This document shows positions 26,651 through 34,963 of a DNA stretch of 64,000 nucleotides, piece by piece. This stretch comes from Bryobacterales bacterium (GTDB taxonomy: Bacteria > Acidobacteriota > Terriglobia > Bryobacterales > Bryobacteraceae): contig PMKM01000012.1 in the NCBI GenBank assembly GCA_003157745.1, forward strand, positions 3,561-67,560, written 5' to 3'. Position 1 is the first letter of the stretch. Each line of letters begins with the position of its first letter. Under the pieces are notes generated by a model. That model was not told the DNA's origin. It made no database searches and saw only the letters and a program-made list of their open reading frames with translations. A program made the translations under genes and the position numbers.

Positions 26651-29600
26651 AGGAAGTCCGGTTCACGCCCGCGCAGCGCGCGGCGATTGACGCGAGCGGG
26701 CCGCCGCGCGACACCTGCGTGGTGGCGGGCCCCGGCTCTGGGAAGACGACCGTGCTGGTCGAGCATTTCCGCCAACTGGTCGCGGCAGGCGCCAGGCCGC
26801 AGCGGATTCTCGCCATCACGTTTACCGAAAAAGCCGCGAACAACATGCGCGCCAAGCTGGATGAGGCGTTTGGCGAAAACCCCGAAGTGCGCAGCGAACT
26901 CGAGCGCGCCTGGGTGTCCACGGTGCACGGATTCTGCTCGCGGCTGCTGAAGGAGAACGCGGTGCTGGCGGGTGTGGACCCGGATTTCACCGTGGCCGAT
27001 ACAAGCGAATCGTTGCCGCTAGAGCAGGCATCGATCGCAGCCGCCGTGGAAGAGCTTTTCACGGAGCAACCGGCGGCGCTGCGGGCGTTGATACGCGGCC
27101 TGGCGGCGTACGATTTCGAAGATGCCCTGCTGTCGGCTTACGACGCCATGCGGTCGGCCGGCAAGCGAGTGGATTCGCTCTTGAGCTACGCCGAACCGGC
27201 TGGAAACGAGATCGCCGATTTCGCCGCTGTGGCTTCGGAGCTGGCGGCCGATCCGGCGGCGAGCTGGAACGAGACGCAGCGAGCGTACCTGGACGGTATT
27301 CGCGAAAACGCGGAGCGCATCGTTCATGCGCGCGGGGCGCTCGAAGGGCTGCGCGCGGTTGCCGGGTTCAGTGTCAACCTGACTAAGTGCAAGAGAAGCA
27401 CACCGGCATACGAGTTAGTCAGAAGCTTGAGGGACAAGGCTGAGGAGTTGGTGCGGCCGTTGGTAACTGAGTTATACCGGCACGAGCGCCGCACGCTGTT
27501 CGACATACTGCGGCGGTTCGACCGGATCTACCGCGAGAGGAAACAAGCGGCGGGGAAGCTCGATTTCGCCGATTTGGAAGAGCGCGCGGTTTCGTTTCTG
27601 GAGCGCAATGCGGAAGCGCGCGCGCGGTTGCGGGACGAGTTCGATTACATCCTGATGGATGAGTTTCAGGACACCAATCCGCGGCAGGCGCGGCTGCTCG
27701 AACTGGTGCGATCGGCGGACCGGTTCTACGCGGTGGGCGACGTCAACCAATCGATCTTTGGCTTTCGCCATGCGGAGCCGGCGGGCTTTCGGCGATATCG
27801 CGACGAAGTCGAGGCGGCTGGGAGCAAACTGGTGCGGCTCGAGGATAACTTCCGCAGCCGGCCGCAAATACTTCGCGCGGTCGAGAGGATTACGGCGGGC
27901 GCGGCGGGAATCGAGCCGCGCAGCCTGGTGGCGCGGCGCGAATTCTCGGGCGCACGCGAGTTGGCGGTGGAGGTGATTTGTGCCACGGCGGAAGACGCGG
28001 CTGCGGGGCTCGAGATAGAAGCGCGCTGGGTGGCGCAGCGCGTCGTCGAGTTACTGGCGGAGTTGCCGGAGCTGACTTATAAGGACGTGGCATTGCTGGT
28101 GCGTAACACGGAAGTCATTCCAGAGTTCGCGAACGCATTGGAAGAAACCGGCGTGCCGTATCTCGTGAATCGCGGCAAAGGATTCTACGAATCGCGCGAG
28201 GTGAACGACCTGGCCCACTTACTGCGCACGATCGCCAATCCGCGCGATGAAATCAGCCTGGCGGCGGTGCTGCGGTCGCCGCTGGTGGCGGTTTCGGACG
28301 ATGCGCTGCTGACGCTACGGTTGCTAGGCGGAAACTTGAGCGACGCGCTGGCGCGAGTGGGCGCTGGAAACGAGGCCGAATTCGAAGCGGAGGATTTCGC
28401 CGCGCTCGGCCGTTTCAGAGATCGGCTGCGGCGGTGGCGGATGATGCGCGAGAGCGCGGGGTTCGACCGGCTGCTGGCGGATGCGCTCGACGACTGCGGC
28501 TACGATCCGCCGAACGGCGGACGCGGCGCGGCCAACATCGATAAGCTGCTGGCGCGGGCGCGCGAGGCGGCGGGGCGCGTTTCGCTCGATGAATTTGTTG
28601 CCGAACTGGAAACCCTGCGCGAGTGCGGCCTGCGCGAGCCGGACGCCGCGCTCGAGGATTCGGCCGACGCCGTGCAGATACTCACGGTGCATTCCGCCAA
28701 GGGCCTCGAATTCCCGATCGTGTTTGTGGCGGCATTGCAGAAAGGAATCGCGAACACGGCACCGGTGATTGTATTTTCGCCGCGGTTCGGGCTCGGCGCG
28801 CGCTGGCGTAATCCGGCGGGCGGCAAAGACCGGGCGGACGCATTTCATCATGCCATCGGAGAGGAGCGCAAACAACGCGAGGAGGAGGAGAGCAATCGCT
28901 TACTCTATGTTGCGATGACACGCGCCGAGCAACATCTCGCACTTACGTTTTCCGGGAATGGCAAGAAGGCCGATAACTGGGCCAAGCGGCTGGCGGAGAG
29001 TCTGCAGTTACCGCTGGCGGAGATGGGCGAGAGGGTGATCGAATGGGATGACTCCGGCGCCGGGCCGTGGAAACTGCAGTTGCGTGTGGTGGATCGCGCT
29101 CCGGAGCTATTGGCGGGCGCTCGGGCTGCGCGGACTTCGGAAGTCGCGCCCGCCAAGAGGATATGGCTGGACGCGCCCGAGGCGACCGGGCAGCAGAACA
29201 CCAATGCCGCGGTGACGGAGTTAGTCGAGTTTTCGAACTGCCCCAGGCGCTACTATCTGCGCCACTATCTGGGGTTTGATGTACGTGCGCGCGGGTGCGC
29301 GGAAGCTGGAGCGGACGCGGAGCTGTCCGCGAGCGAGCTTGGTATTCAGGTACACGAGTTACTCGCGGGCATCGCGGTCGCAGATGCGGACGAGAACGCC
29401 TTGCGCATGGCGGACAACTTTCGCAAGAGCGCGCTCGGCCGGCGCGCGGCGAAGGCGAGCCGCGTGGAACACGAATTCGATTTTCTGATGGCGGTGGACG
29501 GACTGGTGATTCGCGGGAAAGTGGACCTGTGGTTCGAAGAAGCGGGCGAACTGGTAATTGTGGACTACAAGACGGGCGCGCATAACGCGGCCGATGCCGA

Positions 29601-29868
29601 TGGCCACGCCCTGCAACTGCGGCTTTACGCGATGGCGGTGGAACAGTTAGTAGGACGCGCGGCGGACCGTGCCTACGTGCACTATCTGCGGCCGGACGTG
29701 GCGGTGGACGTGGATCTGTCGCCGTCGCTGATCGAATCGCCAAGCGAACTGGTGCGCGAGTTTCAGCGGGCGCAGGACAGTTTGCAGTTTCGCCTGAACG
29801 AGGGGGAGCACTGCCTGCAGTGTCCGTTCTTCCACGGGCTGTGTCCGGCGACGGGCGCGATAACGTAA
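26647..29868 (+). CDS. addA: AddA-like UvrD helicase/nuclease subunit
   Basis: A 1073-residue superfamily 1 helicase: GPGSGKTT (Walker A), ITFTEKAA, DEFQDTN (Walker B), GDVNQSIFGFR, LTVHSAKGLEF and NRLLYVAMTRAEQ. The C-terminus is a PD-(D/E)XK nuclease (GKVDLWFEE, IVDYKTG). Unusually it also has four cysteines placed like an AddB-type iron-sulfur clamp: SNCPRRYYLRHYLGF and, at the end, CLQCPFFHGLC. ATG 26647 overlaps the addB stop. The frame stays open upstream inside addB, but that extension has no family resemblance. Confidence 0.88.
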   Translation: MKEVRFTPAQRAAIDASGPPRDTCVVAGPGSGKTTVLVEHFRQLVAAGARPQRILAITFTEKAANNMRAKLDEAFGENPEVRSELERAWVSTVHGFCSRLLKENAVLAGVDPDFTVADTSESLPLEQASIAAAVEELFTEQPAALRALIRGLAAYDFEDALLSAYDAMRSAGKRVDSLLSYAEPAGNEIADFAAVASELAADPAASWNETQRAYLDGIRENAERIVHARGALEGLRAVAGFSVNLTKCKRSTPAYELVRSLRDKAEELVRPLVTELYRHERRTLFDILRRFDRIYRERKQAAGKLDFADLEERAVSFLERNAEARARLRDEFDYILMDEFQDTNPRQARLLELVRSADRFYAVGDVNQSIFGFRHAEPAGFRRYRDEVEAAGSKLVRLEDNFRSRPQILRAVERITAGAAGIEPRSLVARREFSGARELAVEVICATAEDAAAGLEIEARWVAQRVVELLAELPELTYKDVALLVRNTEVIPEFANALEETGVPYLVNRGKGFYESREVNDLAHLLRTIANPRDEISLAAVLRSPLVAVSDDALLTLRLLGGNLSDALARVGAGNEAEFEAEDFAALGRFRDRLRRWRMMRESAGFDRLLADALDDCGYDPPNGGRGAANIDKLLARAREAAGRVSLDEFVAELETLRECGLREPDAALEDSADAVQILTVHSAKGLEFPIVFVAALQKGIANTAPVIVFSPRFGLGARWRNPAGGKDRADAFHHAIGEERKQREEEESNRLLYVAMTRAEQHLALTFSGNGKKADNWAKRLAESLQLPLAEMGERVIEWDDSGAGPWKLQLRVVDRAPELLAGARAARTSEVAPAKRIWLDAPEATGQQNTNAAVTELVEFSNCPRRYYLRHYLGFDVRARGCAEAGADAELSASELGIQVHELLAGIAVADADENALRMADNFRKSALGRRAAKASRVEHEFDFLMAVDGLVIRGKVDLWFEEAGELVIVDYKTGAHNAADADGHALQLRLYAMAVEQLVGRAADRAYVHYLRPDVAVDVDLSPSLIESPSELVREFQRAQDSLQFRLNEGEHCLQCPFFHGLCPATGAIT

Positions 29869-29944
29869 GACGCTCATTCCGCAGGGTCTCGGTCCACTGG
29901 CAACCAGGCGTAGTGAGTTTCCGGCGGACTCTATCAAAAAGTAC

Positions 29945-29975
29945 TTGACATCGTACACTGTGCGTTATACAGTGT
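29945..29975 (+). promoter_or_regulatory. padR promoter with overlapping operator
   Basis: TTGACA (29945-29950), 17 bases, TACAGT (29968-29973). The inverted repeat ACACTGT-N7-ACAGTGT (29955-29975) covers the spacer and the -10, so binding would block RNA polymerase. PadR proteins often autoregulate through such sites. Confidence 0.65.
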
Positions 29976-29992
29976 GCATAGGACAGCATGTG

Positions 29993-30388
29993 ATGCACAC
30001 TAATGCAGCCAGTTCCGAGATCTTCGACAACCTCCGCCTGGAACTTCGTCGCGGATGCCTGGTGGTCGCCGTTCTGGCCGAGCTCGATATGGAGCACTAC
30101 GGCTATGCGCTTCGTAAGGCATTGGACGATCATGGCTTAGCGATCGAAGAAAACACGCTGTATCCGCTTCTTCGCCGCTTGGAGAGCCAAGGACTTTTGG
30201 CCAGCCAGTGGCGGGAAGAGGAGAAACGCAACAAGCGCTTCTACCGTTTGTCTCCGCTCGGAGAAAAGGTGCTGCCGGACCTCCTGGAGGAATGGCGCCA
30301 GATGAATGCGGCCCTGGCACGGATTCTGGGTGAACGCGGCCTCGCCGGTTCGCCTGTTTTGCCCAGCCAGCGCAAGGAGGAAGAATAG
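29993..30388 (+). CDS. PadR family transcriptional regulator
   Basis: A 131-residue winged-helix regulator: EIFDNLRLELRRGCLVVAVL, then HYGYALRKALDD, the recognition and wing region EENTLYPLLRRLESQGLLAS, KRFYRLSPLGEKVL and a short dimerising helix. This is the compact PadR-s2 type. It probably controls itself and the permease-prefix gene that starts 2 bases after its stop. ATG 29993 is preferred because upstream codons overlap the promoter and operator. Confidence 0.9.
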   Translation: MHTNAASSEIFDNLRLELRRGCLVVAVLAELDMEHYGYALRKALDDHGLAIEENTLYPLLRRLESQGLLASQWREEEKRNKRFYRLSPLGEKVLPDLLEEWRQMNAALARILGERGLAGSPVLPSQRKEEE

Positions 30389-30390
30389 CC

Positions 30391-31395
30391 ATGCCCGCAC
30401 ACAGAACCGACTTGATCGAACGTTACTTGCATGCCGTGAAATTCTGGCTGCCGAAAGCGCAGCAGGAGGACATCATCGCCGAACTAGCGGAGGATCTGCG
30501 TTCGCAGGTGGAAGACCGTGAAGCGGCGCTCGGCCACGAGTTGAACGAGGACGAACTGGTCGCGGTACTCCAGAAGCGCGGCGACCCGCTCGAAGTCGCC
30601 AGCGGTTACCTGCCAGACCAGCGGTTGATCAATCCCGCGCTGCTCCCTGTATATAAGCTGGTGCTGAAGATCGTCCTGTTGTGGGTGTACGTGCCACTAT
30701 TCGCATTCATCTTCCTGGGCCCCGCATTCACTTCCGCTCGACCCGCAGCGGTGCTGCTGGTCTGCTGTTCGGAGTATTGGCGCGCTGCGTTCGCGACGGT
30801 TGGCATGGTCACGATCGTCTTCGCGTTACTCGATCGCTACCAGCTCAGCCATGGACGCGCCGACGATTGGAATCCGCGTAAGCTGCCGCGCGTACCGGGC
30901 GCGCAGGATACCGGGGCGCGTTGGAAGCATCTGGCGGGATCTATCTTCGGCATCGCGGCCGCCGCCTGCTGGGTGTACCTGCTGTGGCATCGCACGGAAT
31001 TCTCTTTTCCCGATGGACCGCGGTTTGTCCTGGCTCCGGTCTGGGGAGAGATCTTTTGGCCGATTACCGGTCTGACCCTGGCGGGCGCGCTGATCGACTT
31101 GCTCAGCTCTCTACGCCCTCGCTGGACGCGTGTCCGCTCTTACGTACGGGTCGGAATCGATATCTGCGGATTGGGCCTGGCGGCTCTCCTGCTGAAGGCC
31201 GGCAATCTGGTCGATATCGCCGCCGGGACTCTCTCAGTGGCGGACCGTGCCAAGGCTACGACGTGGATTCACGTCACTAGCGAGTGGACTCTGATCATCC
31301 TGGCGGTGGCTGTGATCGGCGATGGCATCCAGGAAACACGCCGCCTTCTGCGCGGCAAGCCTGCCGAGCCGGCGGCGATCTCGACCGCGGCCTAG
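30391..31395 (+). CDS. permease-prefix (HAAS-like) domain membrane protein
   Basis: A 334-residue protein. The first 90 residues are a helical soluble domain (HRTDLIERYLHAVKFWLPKA ... LEVASGYLP) like that found before permeases and after PadR genes in Acidobacteriota. It is followed by about six membrane helices (VLKIVLLWVYVPLFAFIFLG, VGMVTIVFALL, ITGLTLAGALIDLL and others). It probably senses or signals at the membrane together with PadR, which is inference from the two-gene pairing. AAGGAGG lies just upstream. Confidence 0.8.
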   Translation: MPAHRTDLIERYLHAVKFWLPKAQQEDIIAELAEDLRSQVEDREAALGHELNEDELVAVLQKRGDPLEVASGYLPDQRLINPALLPVYKLVLKIVLLWVYVPLFAFIFLGPAFTSARPAAVLLVCCSEYWRAAFATVGMVTIVFALLDRYQLSHGRADDWNPRKLPRVPGAQDTGARWKHLAGSIFGIAAAACWVYLLWHRTEFSFPDGPRFVLAPVWGEIFWPITGLTLAGALIDLLSSLRPRWTRVRSYVRVGIDICGLGLAALLLKAGNLVDIAAGTLSVADRAKATTWIHVTSEWTLIILAVAVIGDGIQETRRLLRGKPAEPAAISTAA

Positions 31396-31456
31396 CCAGT
31401 CACATCGGGCACGGCGCGGCCTTTCGGCTTCTCAATCACTCACAAGGAGATTTCGC

Positions 31457-32845
31457 ATGTCAGACAACCGAAGAGTAGTGTGTCTTGTCGCGGCCATGGT
31501 GTCCGCCGCGGCTTCCTTAGCGGCCCAACCATCCGAGGCGGAGGTTCGGCAAATCCTCGTGGACCGGGTCGATGTCCGGCACGCCAGCGTCGGCATGGTG
31601 GCCGGGATCGTCGCGCCGAAGGGCCGGGTGGTGATTTCCTATGGCCACCCGGACGTAGGCGACCCGCGTGCGGTGAACGGCGACACGGTCTTCGAGGTCG
31701 GTTCGGTCACCAAGCTATTTACCGCACTGCTGCTGGCCGATATGGTCGTGCGCGGCGAGGTCGGCCTGAACGATCCAGTGAACGAGTACCTTCCGGGCAA
31801 CGTGCGAGTGGCCGTAAAGGACGGTCGCGCAATCACGCTGGCCGACCTGGCGACCCATACCTCGGGCTTGCCGTTCTTCCCCTCGAACTTTCCGCCGGTG
31901 GAGGATCGCGCCGCTTATGCGAGATATACCGTGGAACAGCTTTATGAGTCGCTGTCGAGCGAGTTACCGCGTGCGCCGGGCAATCGATGGGAATACTCGA
32001 ACACGGGCGGAGGGCTGCTAGGCCTGGCTCTCAGCCGCCGCGCGGGAATGGATTACGAGTCGCTGGTGCGCGCGCGCATTACCGGCCCGCTCGGGTTAGA
32101 GAGCACGGTCGTCGCCGTGCCGCCTCCGATGAAGCCCAGGCTCGCCGCGGGCCATGACGACCAACTTGGGGCCGCGCCGAAATGGGATCTGCCCGCGCTG
32201 CCCGGAGCCGGTTCGCTCCACTCGACCGCGAACGATCTTCTCGACCTGCTTGCGGCATTCCTTGGCTACACGAAATCGCCGCTGGCGTTGGCAATGGCAG
32301 CCATGCCCGAGACTTCGCGCCCCAACGAACTCTTCGGAGTCAACCAGGCGCTCGGCTGGTTCGTGATCGGGAAAGGAGACGAGCGGTTCTTCATTCATGA
32401 AGGCGGGACGTTCGGATTCGCGAGTTGCGTGGCTTACGATCCTAAGACCCGCGTTGGCGTGGTTGTGCTGTCGAACGCAAGCCCCAGCGTGGGTGACATT
32501 GCCCGTCATCTGGTGCGCGCGAGCTTCCCGCTGGACACGCCGGCACCCCGAAAGCAGCGTCGCGAGATTGCGGTGGGTGCGGGCCTGTTAGACCTATATG
32601 CGGGCCAGTACGATCCGGGAGGCGGTTGGAAGTACACCGTGACACACGAGGGCGATGCGCTCAGAATTCAACTGCCCGCCGCGCCCAGGTATCGCCTATT
32701 CGCCGAAACCGAGCGGGACTTCTTTCTGAAGGAGACCGATATCCAAGTGACTTTTGAGCGCGACGACAACGGCCGCGTAACCGGCCTAATCCTGCACCTG
32801 TGGGGAATGAACCTGCCCGCCAAGAGGCTGGAGACGCCAAAATGA
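31457..32845 (+). CDS. serine beta-lactamase-like (class C/EstB type) hydrolase
   Basis: A 462-residue exported enzyme (signal peptide VVCLVAAMVSAAASLAAQP). The SxxK nucleophile is SVTK in VFEVGSVTKLFTALLLADM, the YxN motif is YSN in WEYSNTGGGLLGL, and HEGGTFGF occupies the KTG-like position. Such enzymes range from AmpC to peptidases and esterases, so true beta-lactam hydrolysis is not established. A C-terminal beta domain (LYAGQYD ... GLILHLWGM) is usual in this family. AAGGAGA precedes ATG 31457. It follows the padR pair after 61 bases and may be regulated with it. Confidence 0.85.
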   Translation: MSDNRRVVCLVAAMVSAAASLAAQPSEAEVRQILVDRVDVRHASVGMVAGIVAPKGRVVISYGHPDVGDPRAVNGDTVFEVGSVTKLFTALLLADMVVRGEVGLNDPVNEYLPGNVRVAVKDGRAITLADLATHTSGLPFFPSNFPPVEDRAAYARYTVEQLYESLSSELPRAPGNRWEYSNTGGGLLGLALSRRAGMDYESLVRARITGPLGLESTVVAVPPPMKPRLAAGHDDQLGAAPKWDLPALPGAGSLHSTANDLLDLLAAFLGYTKSPLALAMAAMPETSRPNELFGVNQALGWFVIGKGDERFFIHEGGTFGFASCVAYDPKTRVGVVVLSNASPSVGDIARHLVRASFPLDTPAPRKQRREIAVGAGLLDLYAGQYDPGGGWKYTVTHEGDALRIQLPAAPRYRLFAETERDFFLKETDIQVTFERDDNGRVTGLILHLWGMNLPAKRLETPK

Positions 32846-33276
32846 ATGGCGGCCGAAACCGGGCGGCACGAAGAAGGAAACCGGTTGCCTCCCTGGCCGC
32901 AGCCGGCGCGCCAGGCCGCCCGCGAGCGGTGAGCGCCGGGCAGCGGACGCTCCGGCTGAAGGGCTCGGCCGGCCAGTTGAGCCAAGCATTCGGTGTGGAA
33001 CTTCGGCACTACAAGGCTGCGGCGGGGTCCTACCGCGTGCGCACGGGCTCGATTCTCAGTCCGCAGGAATTAGAGGAGATCGGCGGCGGCGTACATGGGT
33101 TGGACGGTAGGCCGGTGGCGAAGCGGCACTCGCGGCTGCGCGGGCCGGCCTGGGCGCGGTTGGCGGGCGCGAGCGAGCGCCCGACCTGCCGACAGGGAAC
33201 CTGGAGTGCCGCAGTCTCGAATTTCAGGTGCGGAATAGGAAAAGGGGGCCGGACTTGTCCGACCCCCTTTGGTTGA
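32842..33276 (+). pseudogene. remnant of a sedolisin (S53) propeptide
   Basis: The frame encodes a typical pro-kumamolisin core: QRTLRLKGSAGQLSQAFGVE, then GSYRVRTGSILSPQELEEI and VHGLDGRPVAKRH. In full genes this domain precedes a roughly 350-residue S53 catalytic domain. Here the sequence ends after about 105 recognisable residues and continues as unrelated codons into a terminator, so the protease domain is absent. The start overlaps the beta-lactamase-like stop (ATGA). It is most likely a truncated gene. Confidence 0.65.
33241..33270. terminator. bidirectional terminator hairpin
   Basis: AAAGGGGGCCGGA and TCCGACCCCCTTT pair with one mismatch around a four-base loop, with T-runs on both strands (TTT plus, TTTT minus). 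It sits between the plus-strand remnant and the minus-strand TPR gene. Confidence 0.75.
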
Positions 33277-33292
33277 TGACGTTGTAAGCCGG

Positions 33293-34948
33293 TTAGTCGA
33301 TCGTGGGACCGAAGTAGCCTTGCGCCAGGGCGGGCTCGGCGTCGAGGGCCTTGCTCCAGCAGGAGCGGGCTTCGTCGCTCTTGCCGGTGGCGTCGAGGAT
33401 GCGGCCGAGGTTGAGCAGCGCCTCGGGCATTTCCGGTTGAAGTGCTAGGGCATCCCTGTAAAGGCGGACAGCCTTTTCCGGCTGATCGGCCTTCTCATAC
33501 ATGAGACCGGCGTTATAGAGGATCTCGGGCGAGCGCTCGCCCAAATCGATCAGGCGGACGTGATGTTCGAGGGCGGTACCGAAATCGCCTGACTGGATGG
33601 CGAGTGCAGCCAAGCCGCGCAGCGCATCGACGCTCTTCGGATCGGACTCGATCATCTTGTCGTAGAGGCGTTCGGCGTGTTCCTTATCGCCCAGACCGGA
33701 GTAGGCGAGGGCGAGGTTGGCTTGCGCTTCGGGCCAATACGGGCGGTACTTGAGGCAACCTTCGAAGGCCTCGACGGCGCCGCGGAAATCTTCGCGTTTG
33801 AGCCGCAGGTAGCCCATCCGGAAGCGGGCTTCCTCTTCCTTGGGGGCGCGTTCGAGGACTTGCCGGTACCAGCGCTCGGCCTCTTCGTACTGGCCGGCGT
33901 GTTCGAGCAGGAGTGCCACGTTCCACATGGGCGCGAGGGCATCGGGCTGGGCGGCCATGGCGCGGTCGTAATCGGCGCGGGCGGCAGCCATGTCACCCAG
34001 TTGCTCGTGGACGACGCCGAGGTTGGTATGCGCCTCGGAGGATTGCGAACGGAGCTTGATGGCCTCCTGGTAGGCTTCGGCTGCCTGCTGCCAGCGGCCG
34101 GACTTCTGGTGCGCCAGTGCCAGGTTGAACCAGGCTTCGAAGTGGCCGGGGACGGCGGTGACGAGCAGGTTGCAAAACTTAGCGGTGAGGGCGTGCTCAT
34201 CGGAAGCGGCGGCCCAGGCGGCCAAGCCTTCGAGAGCGACGGTGGACTCGGGCTTGAGTTCGAGGAGGCGTTCGGAGTACTCGCGGACCATGTCGAAGTC
34301 TTCCTTCGACATGCCGATGAGCACCAGGTTGGCCAGCGACTCTTCGGAATCCGGATTGCGCTCGATGATCTTCTGATAGATGGCGGCGGCTTCGTCGGCG
34401 TGATCGAGCGATTGCAGCGCGGCGGCCTTGCCGAACATGGCGTCCTCGTGCTGCGGCGACGCGGCCAGACAGTGTTCGAAGGAGAAAAGCGCGCTCTTGG
34501 GATCCTCGAGGCGGAGGTGGCACACACCTAGCCCCAGGTGCGCGTCGAGGTGGGCCGGGTCGAGGGTCGAAGCCTTGCCAAAGGCCTCTGCAGCCTCCTC
34601 CCAGGAGCCCAGGCGCTCGAGACACACGGCCAGATTGAACCAGCCCATGGAGTACTGGGGCTTGATCTGGGTGAGGGCCCGGTAGCTCTTGGCGGCTTCC
34701 TTGTAGTCGGCCAATTCGAACTGGATGTGCCCCATCGCGCGGTAGATTTCGGGCGAGGCTTCGTTGGCGGCGATGGCGCGCTGCAACTGTTTGAGAGCTT
34801 CATCCCGCTTCCCGGCCAAGTGGAGCGCGACGGAGCGCGCCAGGAAGCCCGGCCCGGTGGTAGCCGCTCCTTCCTTGTCCTGCAGATCCGGCGCCGGCCC
34901 ACGCAGGGGCTGAACCTTAGCGCTCGTTCGAATTGGGTTGCTGCTCAT
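33293..34948 (-). CDS. tetratricopeptide repeat protein
   Basis: A 551-residue protein made almost wholly of TPR units of 34 residues (for example YRAMGHIQFELADYKEAAKS and WFNLALAHQKSGRWQQAAEA), about 13 by eye. It has no signal peptide or membrane helix, so it is probably a cytoplasmic scaffold. ATG 34948 is chosen because AAGGAGG lies 10 bases upstream; TTG 34957 would leave no room for it. It lies 15 bases after the zinc-ribbon gene in the same orientation and likely works with it. Confidence 0.88.
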   Translation of the reverse strand: MSSNPIRTSAKVQPLRGPAPDLQDKEGAATTGPGFLARSVALHLAGKRDEALKQLQRAIAANEASPEIYRAMGHIQFELADYKEAAKSYRALTQIKPQYSMGWFNLAVCLERLGSWEEAAEAFGKASTLDPAHLDAHLGLGVCHLRLEDPKSALFSFEHCLAASPQHEDAMFGKAAALQSLDHADEAAAIYQKIIERNPDSEESLANLVLIGMSKEDFDMVREYSERLLELKPESTVALEGLAAWAAASDEHALTAKFCNLLVTAVPGHFEAWFNLALAHQKSGRWQQAAEAYQEAIKLRSQSSEAHTNLGVVHEQLGDMAAARADYDRAMAAQPDALAPMWNVALLLEHAGQYEEAERWYRQVLERAPKEEEARFRMGYLRLKREDFRGAVEAFEGCLKYRPYWPEAQANLALAYSGLGDKEHAERLYDKMIESDPKSVDALRGLAALAIQSGDFGTALEHHVRLIDLGERSPEILYNAGLMYEKADQPEKAVRLYRDALALQPEMPEALLNLGRILDATGKSDEARSCWSKALDAEPALAQGYFGPTID

Positions 34949-34963
34949 ACTCTTCAAGCCTCC

